A DNA stretch of 64,000 nt from Agromyces agglutinans (GTDB lineage Bacteria; Actinomycetota; Actinomycetes; Actinomycetales; Microbacteriaceae). Location: positions 521,801-585,800 of the forward strand of contig NZ_WJIF01000001.1 of the NCBI RefSeq assembly GCF_009647605.1, in the 5' to 3' direction. Shown piece after piece: positions 9,521 through 18,245 of this stretch. The notes under the pieces were generated by a model. That model was not told the DNA's origin. It searched no databases and saw only the letters and a list, made by a program, of their open reading frames with translations. Each line of letters begins with the position of its first letter. The first letter of the stretch is position 1. The position numbers and the translations under genes were made by a program.

Positions 9521-10368
9521 GCAGCTCCTCCATCGCGCGGTGCGGTCTCTTCCGGGAACCGGCCGTCGCGGTCGCGGGTCGTCTCGCCGTCGTCGTCGAT
9601 GCCGGTGTCGGATTCGACGAGCACGGCCGTCACGTTGTCGCGACCGCCGCCGGCCAACGCCGAGGCGATCAGCTCGTCGGCGCGCCCGCCCTCGGCGAGG
9701 ATGCGCGAGATGTCGTCGACGCCGACCTCCTTGGTCAGCCCGTCGGAACACACGAGGAACGCCTGTCGACCCCCGACCGGCAGGATCCACACGTCGGGTT
9801 CGACGTACTCGTCGGCACCGAGGGCGCGCGTGATGACGTTGCGTTCGGGGTGCCGCTCGGCCTCGGCCGCCTCGAGGAGGCCCGCGTCCACGAGCTCCTG
9901 CACGGCCGAGTGATCGACGCTCACCTGGATGAGCCGACGGCCGTCCCACGAGTAGACCCGCGAGTCGCCCACGTTGAAGGCCATCCACTTCAGGCCCTGG
10001 CCCGCGCCCGCATCGATGAGCGCGACCCCGGCGAGCGTGGTCCCGGCTACGGCCACGCCCTCATCGCCCGCCTCGCTGAGCGCGCGGACCGCGTCGTTGG
10101 ACGAGTGGATGGCGTCGAGGACCTGCTCGGGCGTCGAGGCCTCCCCCGTGCCGAGATGGCGACGGAACGTCTCGACGACCGCTCGGCTGGCCGCGTCGCC
10201 GCGGGCGTGCCCGCCCATGCCGTCGGCCACCAGGAACACGGGCGCCTCCGCCAGGAACGAGTCCTCGTTCACCTGACGCACGCGGCCGACGTCGCTCGCC
10301 GCGCTGTGCACCACGACGACCGCGGAGTGGCCGTCGTGCGCGAGCGTCTCTCTGCCGTCAGCCGACAC
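9517..10368 (-). CDS. PP2C-family serine/threonine protein phosphatase
   Basis: A 283-residue enzyme with the PP2C metal-binding motifs: VRQVNEDSFL, VADGMGGHARGD, CSDGLTKEV and GGRDNVTAVLV. These supply the aspartates that hold two Mn2+/Mg2+ ions. It should dephosphorylate Thr/Ser residues modified by the kinase encoded two genes downstream. I chose GTG at 10368 (preceded by GAGGAG) rather than a longer reading frame because PP2C homology begins just after it. It is the first gene of the overlapping PP2C-FHA-kinase-FHA/HTH operon. No membrane segment is present, so it is a cytoplasmic stand-alone catalytic domain. Confidence 0.92.
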   Translation of the reverse strand: MSADGRETLAHDGHSAVVVVHSAASDVGRVRQVNEDSFLAEAPVFLVADGMGGHARGDAASRAVVETFRRHLGTGEASTPEQVLDAIHSSNDAVRALSEAGDEGVAVAGTTLAGVALIDAGAGQGLKWMAFNVGDSRVYSWDGRRLIQVSVDHSAVQELVDAGLLEAAEAERHPERNVITRALGADEYVEPDVWILPVGGRQAFLVCSDGLTKEVGVDDISRILAEGGRADELIASALAGGGRDNVTAVLVESDTGIDDDGETTRDRDGRFPEETAPRDGGAA

Positions 10369-10530
10369 GTGACTCCTCGATGGTTCCGAAGGCGGGCTCG
10401 CGCCCGGGCCCCTCATCGGGGCCGGACACCCACGCTAGCAAGGCACGAGGCCGCGTTTCAGCCCCGCGGCGTCGACGCGGCCCGTGGACGGCATGCGGGG
10501 TCGGCCCGCCGGTGGCCGGCCCCGACCGGC

Positions 10531-11568
10531 TCAGCCCTGGCGCGACGACGAGTCGTCGGTGAAGTGGGGCACCTCGTCGAGCAGCTTGTGGCCGCGGGTC
10601 TTCGCGTCATGGCGGGCCTTGATCAGGCTCGCCACCGTGGCCACCGCCATCGCCGCGAGGATCACCCCGAGCGACATCCACGTGGAGATCTCGGGTGCCC
10701 ACTCGATGTGCTCGCCGCCGTTGATGAACGGCAACTCGTTCACGTGCATCGCGTGCAGCACGAGCTTCACCCCGATGAAGGCGAGGATGAACGCGATGCC
10801 GTACTTGAGGTACTCGAGGCGTTCGAGGAGGCCTCCGAGGAGGAAGTACAGCTGACGGAGGCCCATGAGCGCGAACACGTTCGCGGTGAACACGATGAAC
10901 GGGCTCTGGGTGATGCCGAAGATCGCGGGGATGGAATCGAGCGCGAACAGCAGGTCGGTCGTGCCGATCGCGATGAAGACGATCAGCATCGGCGTGAAGA
11001 ACCGCTTGCCGTCGATCGTGGTGCGCAGCTTCACGCCGTCGTACTCGTCGGTCAGGTTCACGCGCTTGCGGATCATCCGCACGACGAAGGTCTCGCTGTC
11101 TTCAGCTTCGTGGTCGCCGCGCACCTGCTGGATGGCGGTCCACACGAGCCACGCGCCGAAGATGTAGAAGATCCAGCTGAAGTTCTCGATCAGCGAGGCG
11201 CCCAGCAGGATGAAGATGCCGCGAAGCACGAGCGCGATGATGATGCCCACCATCAGCACCTCCTGCTGCAGCTTCCGCGGCACCGAGAACCTCGCCATGA
11301 TGATGACGAACACGAAGAGGTTGTCGATCGAGAGGCTGTACTCGGTCAGCCAGCCGGCGAGGAACTGGCCGCCGTGCTCAGCATCGCCGAGCACGAACAT
11401 GAGGCCGGCGAAGACCAGGGCGAGCACTACGTAGAAGACGACCCAGAGGGTCGACTCCTTGAACGAGGGCACGTGCGGGCGCTTCAGCACCAGCAGCAGG
11501 TCGCCGATGAGGATGAGCGTCAGGACGACGAGGGATCCGACTTCGAACCAGACGGGGAGCTCGAGCAC
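10531..11568 (-). CDS. TerC-family integral membrane metal exporter
   Basis: A 345-residue multi-pass membrane protein with the TerC motifs SLSIDNLFVF and LFALDSIPAIFGIT, whose acidic residues inside the membrane are characteristic. Members related to Alx/YkoY export Mn2+ or help metallate exported proteins. The start GTG at 11568 follows GAAAGG and lies 45 nt below a riboswitch-like element of the Mn2+-sensing class, which supports a manganese role. A longer in-frame start at 11652 would lie inside that RNA element and is rejected. The gene stands alone, 160 nt from the PP2C operon. Confidence 0.9.
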   Translation of the reverse strand: MLELPVWFEVGSLVVLTLILIGDLLLVLKRPHVPSFKESTLWVVFYVVLALVFAGLMFVLGDAEHGGQFLAGWLTEYSLSIDNLFVFVIIMARFSVPRKLQQEVLMVGIIIALVLRGIFILLGASLIENFSWIFYIFGAWLVWTAIQQVRGDHEAEDSETFVVRMIRKRVNLTDEYDGVKLRTTIDGKRFFTPMLIVFIAIGTTDLLFALDSIPAIFGITQSPFIVFTANVFALMGLRQLYFLLGGLLERLEYLKYGIAFILAFIGVKLVLHAMHVNELPFINGGEHIEWAPEISTWMSLGVILAAMAVATVASLIKARHDAKTRGHKLLDEVPHFTDDSSSRQG

Positions 11569-11612
11569 AGGCTGCCTTTCGGGGAGAACATGGAAAGTGG
11601 GTACGACAGGAC

Positions 11613-11731
11613 CCGAAAGTCTCTCCCCTTCGCACCGATGGTGCTCGGCCACGCCCGGAGCGGCTACTGCGGCGCTCGTACTGACGATCGTGGCCCGAGG
11701 CTCCTCGCCCCGCGGGATACTCCCCTTCGCT
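11613..11731 (-). promoter_or_regulatory. yybP-ykoY (Mn2+) riboswitch candidate
   Basis: On the minus strand the leader of the TerC-family gene carries the three signatures of this class, in order and spacing. GCGAAGGGGAGTA lies at the 5' side, CGTCAGTACG in the middle and GAGACTTTCG at the 3' side. The outer ends can pair (CGAAG with CTTTCG) to close the junction. The total length of about 119 nt is usual for the class, and TerC/YkoY proteins are its typical downstream genes. Read by eye; not checked with a covariance model. Confidence 0.8.
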
Positions 11732-11758
11732 CCCGGAAGTCTAACGGATGGTGCCGCC

Positions 11759-11764
11759 TAGGCT
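11759..11764 (+). promoter_or_regulatory. -10 box (TAGGCT) for the YqhA-like gene
   Basis: TAGGCT lies 25 nt before the GTG start and upstream of a clear AAGGAGA ribosome-binding site. This is the common actinobacterial -10 form. No convincing -35 is visible. Confidence 0.45.
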
Positions 11765-11789
11765 GGAGGCCCGCATCCGAAGGAGAACC

Positions 11790-12503
11790 GTGAGCGCCAA
11801 GACGACGCCCCCACCCGCCCCGACGACCTATCGAACCGCCCCGTGGTCACGCGCCGTCGGCGGACTCATCTTCACCAGCCGCTGGCTGCAGGCGCCCCTG
11901 TACCTGGGCCTCATCGTCGCCCAGGTGATCTACGTCGTGGTCTTCGTCATCGAGCTCGTGCACCTCGCCGAGACGGTGCTGCACGATCCGACGCACATCG
12001 ACGAAGCCGACATCATGCTCGCCGTGCTCGGCCTGATCGACGTCGTGATGATCGCGAATCTGCTCATCATGGTGATCATCGGCGGCTACGAGACGTTCGT
12101 CTCGCGCATCCAGGTCGACGGGCACCCCGACCAGCCCGAGTGGCTGAGCCATGTCAACGCCAACGTGCTGAAGGTCAAGCTCGCGATGGCCATCATCGGC
12201 ATCTCGTCGATCCACCTGCTGAAGACGTTCATCGAGGTCGGCGACATGACCGACGGGCGGGCCGCAGGCACCGAGACCGGGCAGAGCTACACGTGGGACG
12301 GCGTGCTCTGGCAGGTCGTCATCCACTCGGTCTTCATCCTGAGCGCCCTCGCGCTCGCCGCGATCGACCGCATGTCGTACCACAAGGTCGCCCCCCACGA
12401 GGTGCACGACGGGGTGCCGGTGGCGTACCCGAACGCCCGCCAGGGGCTCGGCGACGACCCGTCGGATCTCCCGGAGCGGGCGCCCGCGACGCCACGCGCC
12501 TGA
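11790..12503 (+). CDS. YqhA/UPF0114-family membrane protein
   Basis: A 237-residue protein with four hydrophobic segments. It matches the TIGR00645/YqhA family, with stretches such as [17 protein letters not shown] and [18 protein letters not shown] typical of it. Function in the family is unknown; it is an inner-membrane protein. GTG at 11790 is preceded by AAGGAGA at good spacing. It is divergent from the TerC gene, with the riboswitch between them, and ends in a convergent arrangement with tRNA-Glu. Confidence 0.85.
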   Translation: MSAKTTPPPAPTTYRTAPWSRAVGGLIFTSRWLQAPLYLGLIVAQVIYVVVFVIELVHLAETVLHDPTHIDEADIMLAVLGLIDVVMIANLLIMVIIGGYETFVSRIQVDGHPDQPEWLSHVNANVLKVKLAMAIIGISSIHLLKTFIEVGDMTDGRAAGTETGQSYTWDGVLWQVVIHSVFILSALALAAIDRMSYHKVAPHEVHDGVPVAYPNARQGLGDDPSDLPERAPATPRA

Positions 12504-12623
12504 GCCGCTGCGAACGTGCGAGCCCGGTCGAGACACCCGGCCGGGCCCGCGCCGCGCAGGGATGCGAATCGGCACCGACTGCGCGACGTGCGACGCGGCG
12601 CCGAATCGACCCGTGAAACGACG

Positions 12624-12649
12624 AACGCCCCCGCGATCGCGGGGGCGTT
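12624..12649. terminator. Bidirectional hairpin terminator
   Basis: A perfect inverted repeat AACGCCCCC-GCGATCGC-GGGGGCGTT lies between the convergent YqhA-like gene and tRNA-Glu. It could serve both. There is no long T run, which is common in high-GC hosts. Confidence 0.7.
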
Positions 12650-12664
12650 GCGCCGTGTTGCCGT

Positions 12665-12740
12665 TGGTGACCCCAGCGGGATTTGAACCCGCGCTACCGC
12701 CGTGAGAGGGCGGCGTCCTAGGCCGCTAAACGATGGGGCC
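12665..12740 (-). tRNA. tRNA-Glu (anticodon CTC)
   Basis: The reverse strand folds as a full cloverleaf. The acceptor GGCCCCA pairs with TGGGGTC, the anticodon stem is CCGCC/GGCGG around the loop CTCTCAC (anticodon CTC, codon GAG), and the T loop is GGTTCAAATCC. The discriminator A is followed by an encoded CCA (12665-12667). Confidence 0.96.
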
Positions 12741-12860
12741 GTGTCGTTCGGAATCTCGTTCCGTTTCCGGCAACTCGAAGAGTATGACACATCTCGCGGG
12801 GCGTTTCCAAATCGGGCGCCGACCGTCCGCGCACGGCTCCGAGCGCCCGGAGACGGCCGC

Positions 12861-13763
12861 TCAGACGAAGACCGACAGCGCTCCCGGCACCACCTCGATG
12901 TCGACCGGGAGCGCCCCGAGACGCTCGCCGTCGGCGAACGCGACGACGTCGGATGCCTCGATCCGAACCGACCTCGCGCGCACGAACTCGACCGCGGGAT
13001 GCTCGACGTGGGTGCCCGAATAGACCTTCGGGAACACCCGCAGCAGGCCGACTCGGCCGAGCGGGTGGACGATGAAGACGTCGAGCGCGCCGTCGGCGAG
13101 GTCGGCGTGCGGCACGATCCGCATGCCGCCGCCGATCGACCGGTTGTTCGCCACGGACACGAGCATCGCCCGTTGCTCCCGCCGCACGCCGTCGATCGTG
13201 ATGACGTACGCGCGGGGGCGGAAGATCAGCAGCTCGCGCACGAGCGCGAGCGTGTAGCGGCTCGGCCCGCGAGGGCGGAGCATCCGGTTCGCCCGCTCGT
13301 TGACGACCGCGTCGAACCCGGCCGACAGCACCCCCGCGTACCAGGTCGTGAGCGCACCGTGGCGCACGCGCGCGGCGTCGATGCGGCGCGGGGCGCGGCG
13401 CAGGGCGTCGACGAGCACCTCGATCGACAGCGGCGGGTCGTCGAACGGCAGGTCGAGCCCGCGCGCGAGGTCGTTGCCGGTGCCGGCGGCGACGATGGCG
13501 AGCGGGATGTCGGTGCCGGCGACGAGGTTCACGCCGAGCGACACCATGCCGTCGCCGCCGACGACCACGAGGCCGTCGGTGCCGAGCGCGACCGCCTGCT
13601 CGGCCTCGCGCCGCAGCAGTTCCACGTTCGCCTCGCGGAGCATGGTCACGTCGTAGCCCTCGCGGGTGAGTCGATCGACCACGGCTGGCCCGACGGCGCG
13701 GTTGCGCCCGAAGGATGCCGCCGGGTTGACGGCGACGGCGAGTCGCTTCGGGGTTCCGGTCAC
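12861..13763 (-). CDS. Diacylglycerol kinase-family lipid kinase
   Basis: A 300-residue protein with the DAGK catalytic core: VNPAAS near the N-terminus, the glycine-rich VVVGGDGMVSLGVN and AAGTGNDLARGLDLP. C-terminal motifs such as NNRSIGGGMRIVPHADLADG complete the fold. Family members phosphorylate diacylglycerol or related lipids (DgkB/YegS type). The GTG at 13763 starts directly before the conserved KRLAVAVNPAAS; the upstream reading frame has no homology. It is convergent with the downstream tRNA region and divergent from the MBL-fold gene. Confidence 0.9.
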   Translation of the reverse strand: MTGTPKRLAVAVNPAASFGRNRAVGPAVVDRLTREGYDVTMLREANVELLRREAEQAVALGTDGLVVVGGDGMVSLGVNLVAGTDIPLAIVAAGTGNDLARGLDLPFDDPPLSIEVLVDALRRAPRRIDAARVRHGALTTWYAGVLSAGFDAVVNERANRMLRPRGPSRYTLALVRELLIFRPRAYVITIDGVRREQRAMLVSVANNRSIGGGMRIVPHADLADGALDVFIVHPLGRVGLLRVFPKVYSGTHVEHPAVEFVRARSVRIEASDVVAFADGERLGALPVDIEVVPGALSVFV

Positions 13764-13895
13764 CCTGCGATTCTGGCAGTCGCCCAGTGCACATGACGCC
13801 CGATGCACGTGACGCACGGTGGGCCCGTGCCATCGGCGGCGCCTGCCGCACGCAGGGCCTTGCCATCGGAAGGCCGGCTCGTGTTGGCTCGAGAC

Positions 13896-14540
13896 ATGCG
13901 ACTCACCAAGCTCGAGCACTCCGCCCTCGTGATCGACGACTCGGGGGCCCTGCTGTTCATCGATCCCGGCAAGTTCACGACGCCGATCACCGAGGCCGCG
14001 GGCGCGGTGGCGGTCGTGATCACGCACCAGCACGACGATCATTGGACACCCGAGCAATTGCGCCGCATCGGCGACGTGAATCCCGACCTGCGCGTGTTCG
14101 GGCCGGCCGGGGTCGTGCGCGCGGCCCGCGAGCAGGGCATCGACGTCGAGGAGGTGCACGCCGGCGACCGGGTCGAGGTCGGGCCGTTCCGCCTCAGGTT
14201 CTTCGGCGGGCAGCACGCGGTGATCCACGCGTCGATCCCCGTGATCGACAACCTGGGGGTGCTCGTCGACGAGAAGCTGTACTACGCGGGCGACTCGTTC
14301 ACGGTGCCCGAAGGAGTCGAGGTCGACGTACTGGCCGTGCCCGCGGCAGCCCCGTGGATGAAGATCGCCGAGGCGATCGACTACGTGCTCGAGGTCGCAC
14401 CGAAGCGCGCCTTCCCGACCCACGAGATGCTGCTCTCACGCGCGGGCAAGGACCTCTCGAACACCCGGCTGACGTGGGCGGTCGAGCAGGGCGGCGGCAC
14501 ATTCGCGCCGCTCGAACCCGGCGACACGCTCGACTTCTAG
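13896..14540 (+). CDS. Metallo-beta-lactamase-fold hydrolase (UlaG-like)
   Basis: A 214-residue protein with the signature THQHDDHW (HxHxDH) plus a second histidine in GGQHAVI and an aspartate in YYAGDSF, enough for a two-metal site. The start LTKLEHSALVID is typical of the UlaG-like small MBL group, whose substrates are mostly unknown (lactones, phosphoesters). I chose ATG at 13896 because homology begins there; upstream codons look like leader DNA. It ends 5 nt before the convergent stop of the penicillin-binding protein gene. Confidence 0.85.
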   Translation: MRLTKLEHSALVIDDSGALLFIDPGKFTTPITEAAGAVAVVITHQHDDHWTPEQLRRIGDVNPDLRVFGPAGVVRAAREQGIDVEEVHAGDRVEVGPFRLRFFGGQHAVIHASIPVIDNLGVLVDEKLYYAGDSFTVPEGVEVDVLAVPAAAPWMKIAEAIDYVLEVAPKRAFPTHEMLLSRAGKDLSNTRLTWAVEQGGGTFAPLEPGDTLDF

Positions 14541-14545
14541 TCGGC

Positions 14546-17053
14546 TCAGCCGCCGCCGCGACCTCCGCCACGGTCGCCGCCGCCGCCGTCACCGCCACCT
14601 CCACCGCCGCGGCCACCACCACCGCCGCCATCACCGCCCGGGCCATCCCCGCCGCCGCCGCCGAAGTCACCATCGCCGCCGCCGTCGCCCCAGCCGCCGT
14701 CGGCGGGCGGATCGACCTGCGCCGGTGCCGGCTCCGGAGTCTCACTCTGAGGCTCGTCGAGCGGCGGCGTCGGCGTACCCGGACGCGAGACCACCGGTCC
14801 CGGCCCCAGTTCGCTGAAGCCGTCGCCGCCGTACTTCGCCGATGCAGCGGACATCACGATCGGCCACATGCGATGCCGTGCGGTCGCGGCCGAGCCGCTG
14901 TCGAACCTGACGGCCCGCTGGTTCGCCTCGCCGGTGACGCTCACGACGCCCACCGCGGTGGCGACCTTCGTGCTCGCACCCACCATCCACGTGTCCTTCG
15001 CGCCGTCCGTGGTACCGGTCTTGCCGATGAGCGGCACCGACGGAACGGTGTTGCGGTTGGACTCGCCACCGGTGCCGCTGGTCATCACGCGCCGCATGCC
15101 GTAGTGCATGCCCGCAGCCACCTCGGGCGAGACGGCCTGGGTGCAGGTCGACTTCGGCGGCGGGACCTCCTGGCCGTCGCTGCCGGCGATGCGGTCGATC
15201 GCGACCGGCGAGCACGACAGGCCGTTGTTCGCGATGCCCGCGAACGCGACCGCGAGGCTGAGCGGCGCGACCTCGTTGATGCCGAGCACCGCCGACGGGT
15301 ACTGCACGAGCGGGTTGCCGTCGGCCCGGTGCACGCCGAACGCCTCGGCCGTCTTCGCGATGCCGCACTGGTCGAGCAGCTTCGCCATGCCGAGGAAGCC
15401 CGTGTTGATCGACCCGATCGTCGACTCGAGGGCCGTGTAGTTGGCCCCGGGCTCGTTGGCGTCGTTGCGCGGGTTCCATCCGGGATCGGCGTACTGGGTG
15501 CCGAGGCAGCTGTCGCGGAACGCACCCCAGTTGGACTTGCGCCGCGAGTCGACGCGCTCGCTCAAGCCGTGACCCTCGTTCAGCCACTGGGCCAGCGTGA
15601 ACACCTTGTACGACGAACCCGGCTGGAACCCGCTCGAGCCGCCGTAGTCGTAATCGGTGTTGTAGTTGATGCCCGTGTACTGCGGTTGCCCGTTCACGAC
15701 CGCCGGATCCTGGCTGTAGGACTTGTTCTGCGCCATCGCGAGCACGCGCCCGGTTCCCACCTGCACGCTCGAGACGACCCCGCCGACGTCCCAGCCGGGA
15801 TAGGTCTGCGGCACGTTCTCGGCGATCGCGCGCTCGGCGGCGGCCTGCAGGTCGAGGTCGAGGGTCGTGTAGATCTGGTACCCGCCGCGGCGGAAGTTGA
15901 GCATCCGCTCCTCGGGGTCCTCGCCGAAGACCGGGTCGTTCTGCAGGATGTGGATGACGTAGTCGCAGAAGTATGCGGCACCGCCGGCGGTCTGGCATCC
16001 GGTACTGGGTTCGGTGATCGCCGGTTGCACCGGCGTCGCGATCGCCTCGTCGTACTGCGCCTGCGTGATCTTCTTGAAGTGCAGCATCCGCTCGAGGATG
16101 TAGTCGCGGCGCCCGTGGTTGGCGGCGTACCCGTTCGCCGCTCCGTTCTCGGCGTCGTCGGGCCGGTCGAGCTGGAACTTCACCGGGTTGTTGACGATCG
16201 CGATCAGCGAGGCCGCCTGCGCGAGCGTGAGGTTCGCGGCCGTCGTCGAGAAGTAGTAGTTGGCCGCAGCCTCGATGCCGTAGACCGTGCCGCCGAAGCC
16301 CGCGATGTTGAGGTATCCGAGGAGGATCTCGTCTTTGGTGTATCGCTTGTCGACGCCGATCGCGAGGCGCATCTCCTTCAGCTTGCGATCGATGGTCGTC
16401 TCGGTCGCGGAGTCGTAGCAGGCGAGCTTCTCCTCCTCGATGAGCGCGAACCGCTCGTCGGGCGTCAGCGCCGTCTGCTCCTCCTCGGTGAGGCGGCCGA
16501 GCGCGACGGAAGCGGCCTCGCGTTCGCACTCCTGCACCCGCACGTTCTTGACGTACTGCTGCGCGATCGAGGAACCGCCCTGCGTCTCGCGGCCGGTCGC
16601 GGTCGTCACCGCGGCGCGGAGCGTGCCCTGCAGGTCGATGCCGCCGTGATCGTAGAAGCGCGGATCCTCGCCGGCGACGGCCGCGTCCTTCGCGAACTGG
16701 CTGACCTGGTCCCAGCCGACCATGATGCGGTTCTGGTCGTAGAACGAGGCGAGGTGCACCGGCGTGCCGTCGCTGCTCGTCGCCCAGATGTCGCTCTTCT
16801 CGGAGAGATCGCCGATCTCGAGGTATCCCGGGAGGTTCTCGAACATGCCGATCGTGCTCGACGCGGTCACGCCGACCACCGAGAGCGCGGGCGTCGCCGC
16901 CGTGACGACCAGCGCGCCGGCCGCCACACTCGCCACGACGAGGCCGAGGAACCCGCCAAGCACGCCCGCGGGCGTTCGCGTCTCCTCGAAGTCGCGGGCC
17001 CGCTTGTTGCGGAAGCGCCCCGGCTTCACCTCGCCGTCATGCTCGGCATCCAT
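14546..17053 (-). CDS. Bifunctional penicillin-binding protein (glycosyltransferase/transpeptidase)
   Basis: An 835-residue class A PBP. One membrane helix lies at about 31-53. The GT51 domain shows the catalytic motif GEDPRFYDHGG (E129), GGSSIAQQYVKN (159-170) and ILLGYLNIAGFG. The transpeptidase domain has S480-S-Y-K483, S548-I-N550 and K678-T-G680. It polymerises and cross-links peptidoglycan at the outer membrane face. The last 65 or so residues are proline-rich and then almost pure glycine with Asp and Arg, an unusual tail. The gene is monocistronic and convergent with the MBL gene. Confidence 0.95.
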   Translation of the reverse strand: MDAEHDGEVKPGRFRNKRARDFEETRTPAGVLGGFLGLVVASVAAGALVVTAATPALSVVGVTASSTIGMFENLPGYLEIGDLSEKSDIWATSSDGTPVHLASFYDQNRIMVGWDQVSQFAKDAAVAGEDPRFYDHGGIDLQGTLRAAVTTATGRETQGGSSIAQQYVKNVRVQECEREAASVALGRLTEEEQTALTPDERFALIEEEKLACYDSATETTIDRKLKEMRLAIGVDKRYTKDEILLGYLNIAGFGGTVYGIEAAANYYFSTTAANLTLAQAASLIAIVNNPVKFQLDRPDDAENGAANGYAANHGRRDYILERMLHFKKITQAQYDEAIATPVQPAITEPSTGCQTAGGAAYFCDYVIHILQNDPVFGEDPEERMLNFRRGGYQIYTTLDLDLQAAAERAIAENVPQTYPGWDVGGVVSSVQVGTGRVLAMAQNKSYSQDPAVVNGQPQYTGINYNTDYDYGGSSGFQPGSSYKVFTLAQWLNEGHGLSERVDSRRKSNWGAFRDSCLGTQYADPGWNPRNDANEPGANYTALESTIGSINTGFLGMAKLLDQCGIAKTAEAFGVHRADGNPLVQYPSAVLGINEVAPLSLAVAFAGIANNGLSCSPVAIDRIAGSDGQEVPPPKSTCTQAVSPEVAAGMHYGMRRVMTSGTGGESNRNTVPSVPLIGKTGTTDGAKDTWMVGASTKVATAVGVVSVTGEANQRAVRFDSGSAATARHRMWPIVMSAASAKYGGDGFSELGPGPVVSRPGTPTPPLDEPQSETPEPAPAQVDPPADGGWGDGGGDGDFGGGGGDGPGGDGGGGGGRGGGGGGDGGGGDRGGGRGGG

Positions 17054-17204
17054 CTGCAGACACCACCCCCAGTTCGCGTTGCGTGTTCAATCGAACCTCA
17101 GCGCGACGGAGATGTCCAGCCACCGCGGCGACGACGGGACTGACGAGGATGCCTCGATTCGAGCCGTCTCGAACGGGCGGGCGACGTCGCGCGGCGAGCC
17201 GGCG

Positions 17205-18173
17205 TCACCCGCGCGGCGCGACGTGCGTCGACGGCGCCGGCTGCGGCATCCGTCGCACCGTGCCGGAACGCTCCGCGAGCGGTGCGAGCACGAGAGGCCT
17301 CGCGAGCACCCACCCGGCGACCATCACGACCAGCGACCCGGCGAAGACGGCGAAACCGATCCAGTCGTCGGCGTCGCGCGACGCGTACATGTGGTTCAGG
17401 TTCCGCAGCGCCCCCGTCGTCAGCACGAGCACCACGTGCACGAATGTGAAGAGCAGGAAGAACAGCATCGTCGGGAAGTGCACCGCGCGCGCCGAGCGCT
17501 CGCTCGGCAGATTCGCCCAGCGACCCTGCATCGGCCAGGTCGGCGAGAGCCGCAGGCCCGTGATGATCGCCACGGGCGACGCGATGAAGACGACGGCGAA
17601 GTACGCGAGCACCTGGGCGTCGTTGTACGACACCCAGGAGTTCTCGACCGGCCATTCGAGCGAAAGGTACTGCAGCACCACCGAAAGCGCGTTGGGCACC
17701 ACCGACCAGTCGGTGGGCACGATGCGCACCCAGTGACCGGTCGCGAACAGGAGCACGACGTAGACGACGCCGTTGAGCACCCAGAGGGCGTCGACCCAGA
17801 GGTGCAGCCACACCGAGATGCCGAGCCGCCTCGGCGTGCCCTTGGTGCGCGGGAAGCGCGAGGTGTCGCGGGTCCAGAAGGCGGGCGGGCGCTGCTTCGA
17901 ACGGATGATGAGGCCGGTGCGCACGATCATCACGAGCAGGAACGCCGTGAAGAAGTGCTGCCAGCCGAGCCACGCCGGGATGCCGACCGGCGCTCCCTCG
18001 GGCAGGTCGCTGTGGCCGGGGTACTCCTCGATGAAGTCCTGCACGGCCGTCAAGCTGCGCAGGCCGCGCGCGGCGAGGACCGCGACGGCGAGCAGCACGA
18101 GCGCACCGACGACGAGCCAGGCGAGCCGTTTCCACGAGACGTTCTGGAACGCGGGGCGAAGGGGCGACGGCAC
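17205..18173 (-). CDS. Cytochrome b-like integral membrane protein
   Basis: A 322-residue protein with about six membrane segments. Histidines within or near helices (GWQHFFTAF, WLHLWVDALW, FTFVHVVLV) are placed like the heme ligands of the cytochrome b561/FdnI-type N-terminal domain. Such proteins usually pass electrons between quinones and a molybdenum oxidoreductase, but no such enzyme is adjacent here. The start is GTG at 18173 with GAGGG just upstream. Heme binding is an inference from the motif positions. Confidence 0.75.
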   Translation of the reverse strand: MPSPLRPAFQNVSWKRLAWLVVGALVLLAVAVLAARGLRSLTAVQDFIEEYPGHSDLPEGAPVGIPAWLGWQHFFTAFLLVMIVRTGLIIRSKQRPPAFWTRDTSRFPRTKGTPRRLGISVWLHLWVDALWVLNGVVYVVLLFATGHWVRIVPTDWSVVPNALSVVLQYLSLEWPVENSWVSYNDAQVLAYFAVVFIASPVAIITGLRLSPTWPMQGRWANLPSERSARAVHFPTMLFFLLFTFVHVVLVLTTGALRNLNHMYASRDADDWIGFAVFAGSLVVMVAGWVLARPLVLAPLAERSGTVRRMPQPAPSTHVAPRG

Positions 18174-18245
18174 GCCCTCAGCGTGACAAACGGCGGCTGC
18201 CGATGCAACTCGACGGATGCCCCGGTGTCGCGAGGTTACCGGCGG

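Noticed and set aside
11569-11652. Longer N-terminus for the TerC protein
   Set aside because: The extra codons lie partly in the riboswitch and have no TerC homology; GTG 11568 has its own ribosome-binding site.
13787-17143. Long plus-strand open frame across the PBP gene
   Set aside because: Composition bias from the opposite-strand PBP, no homology, and it would overlap the real MBL gene.
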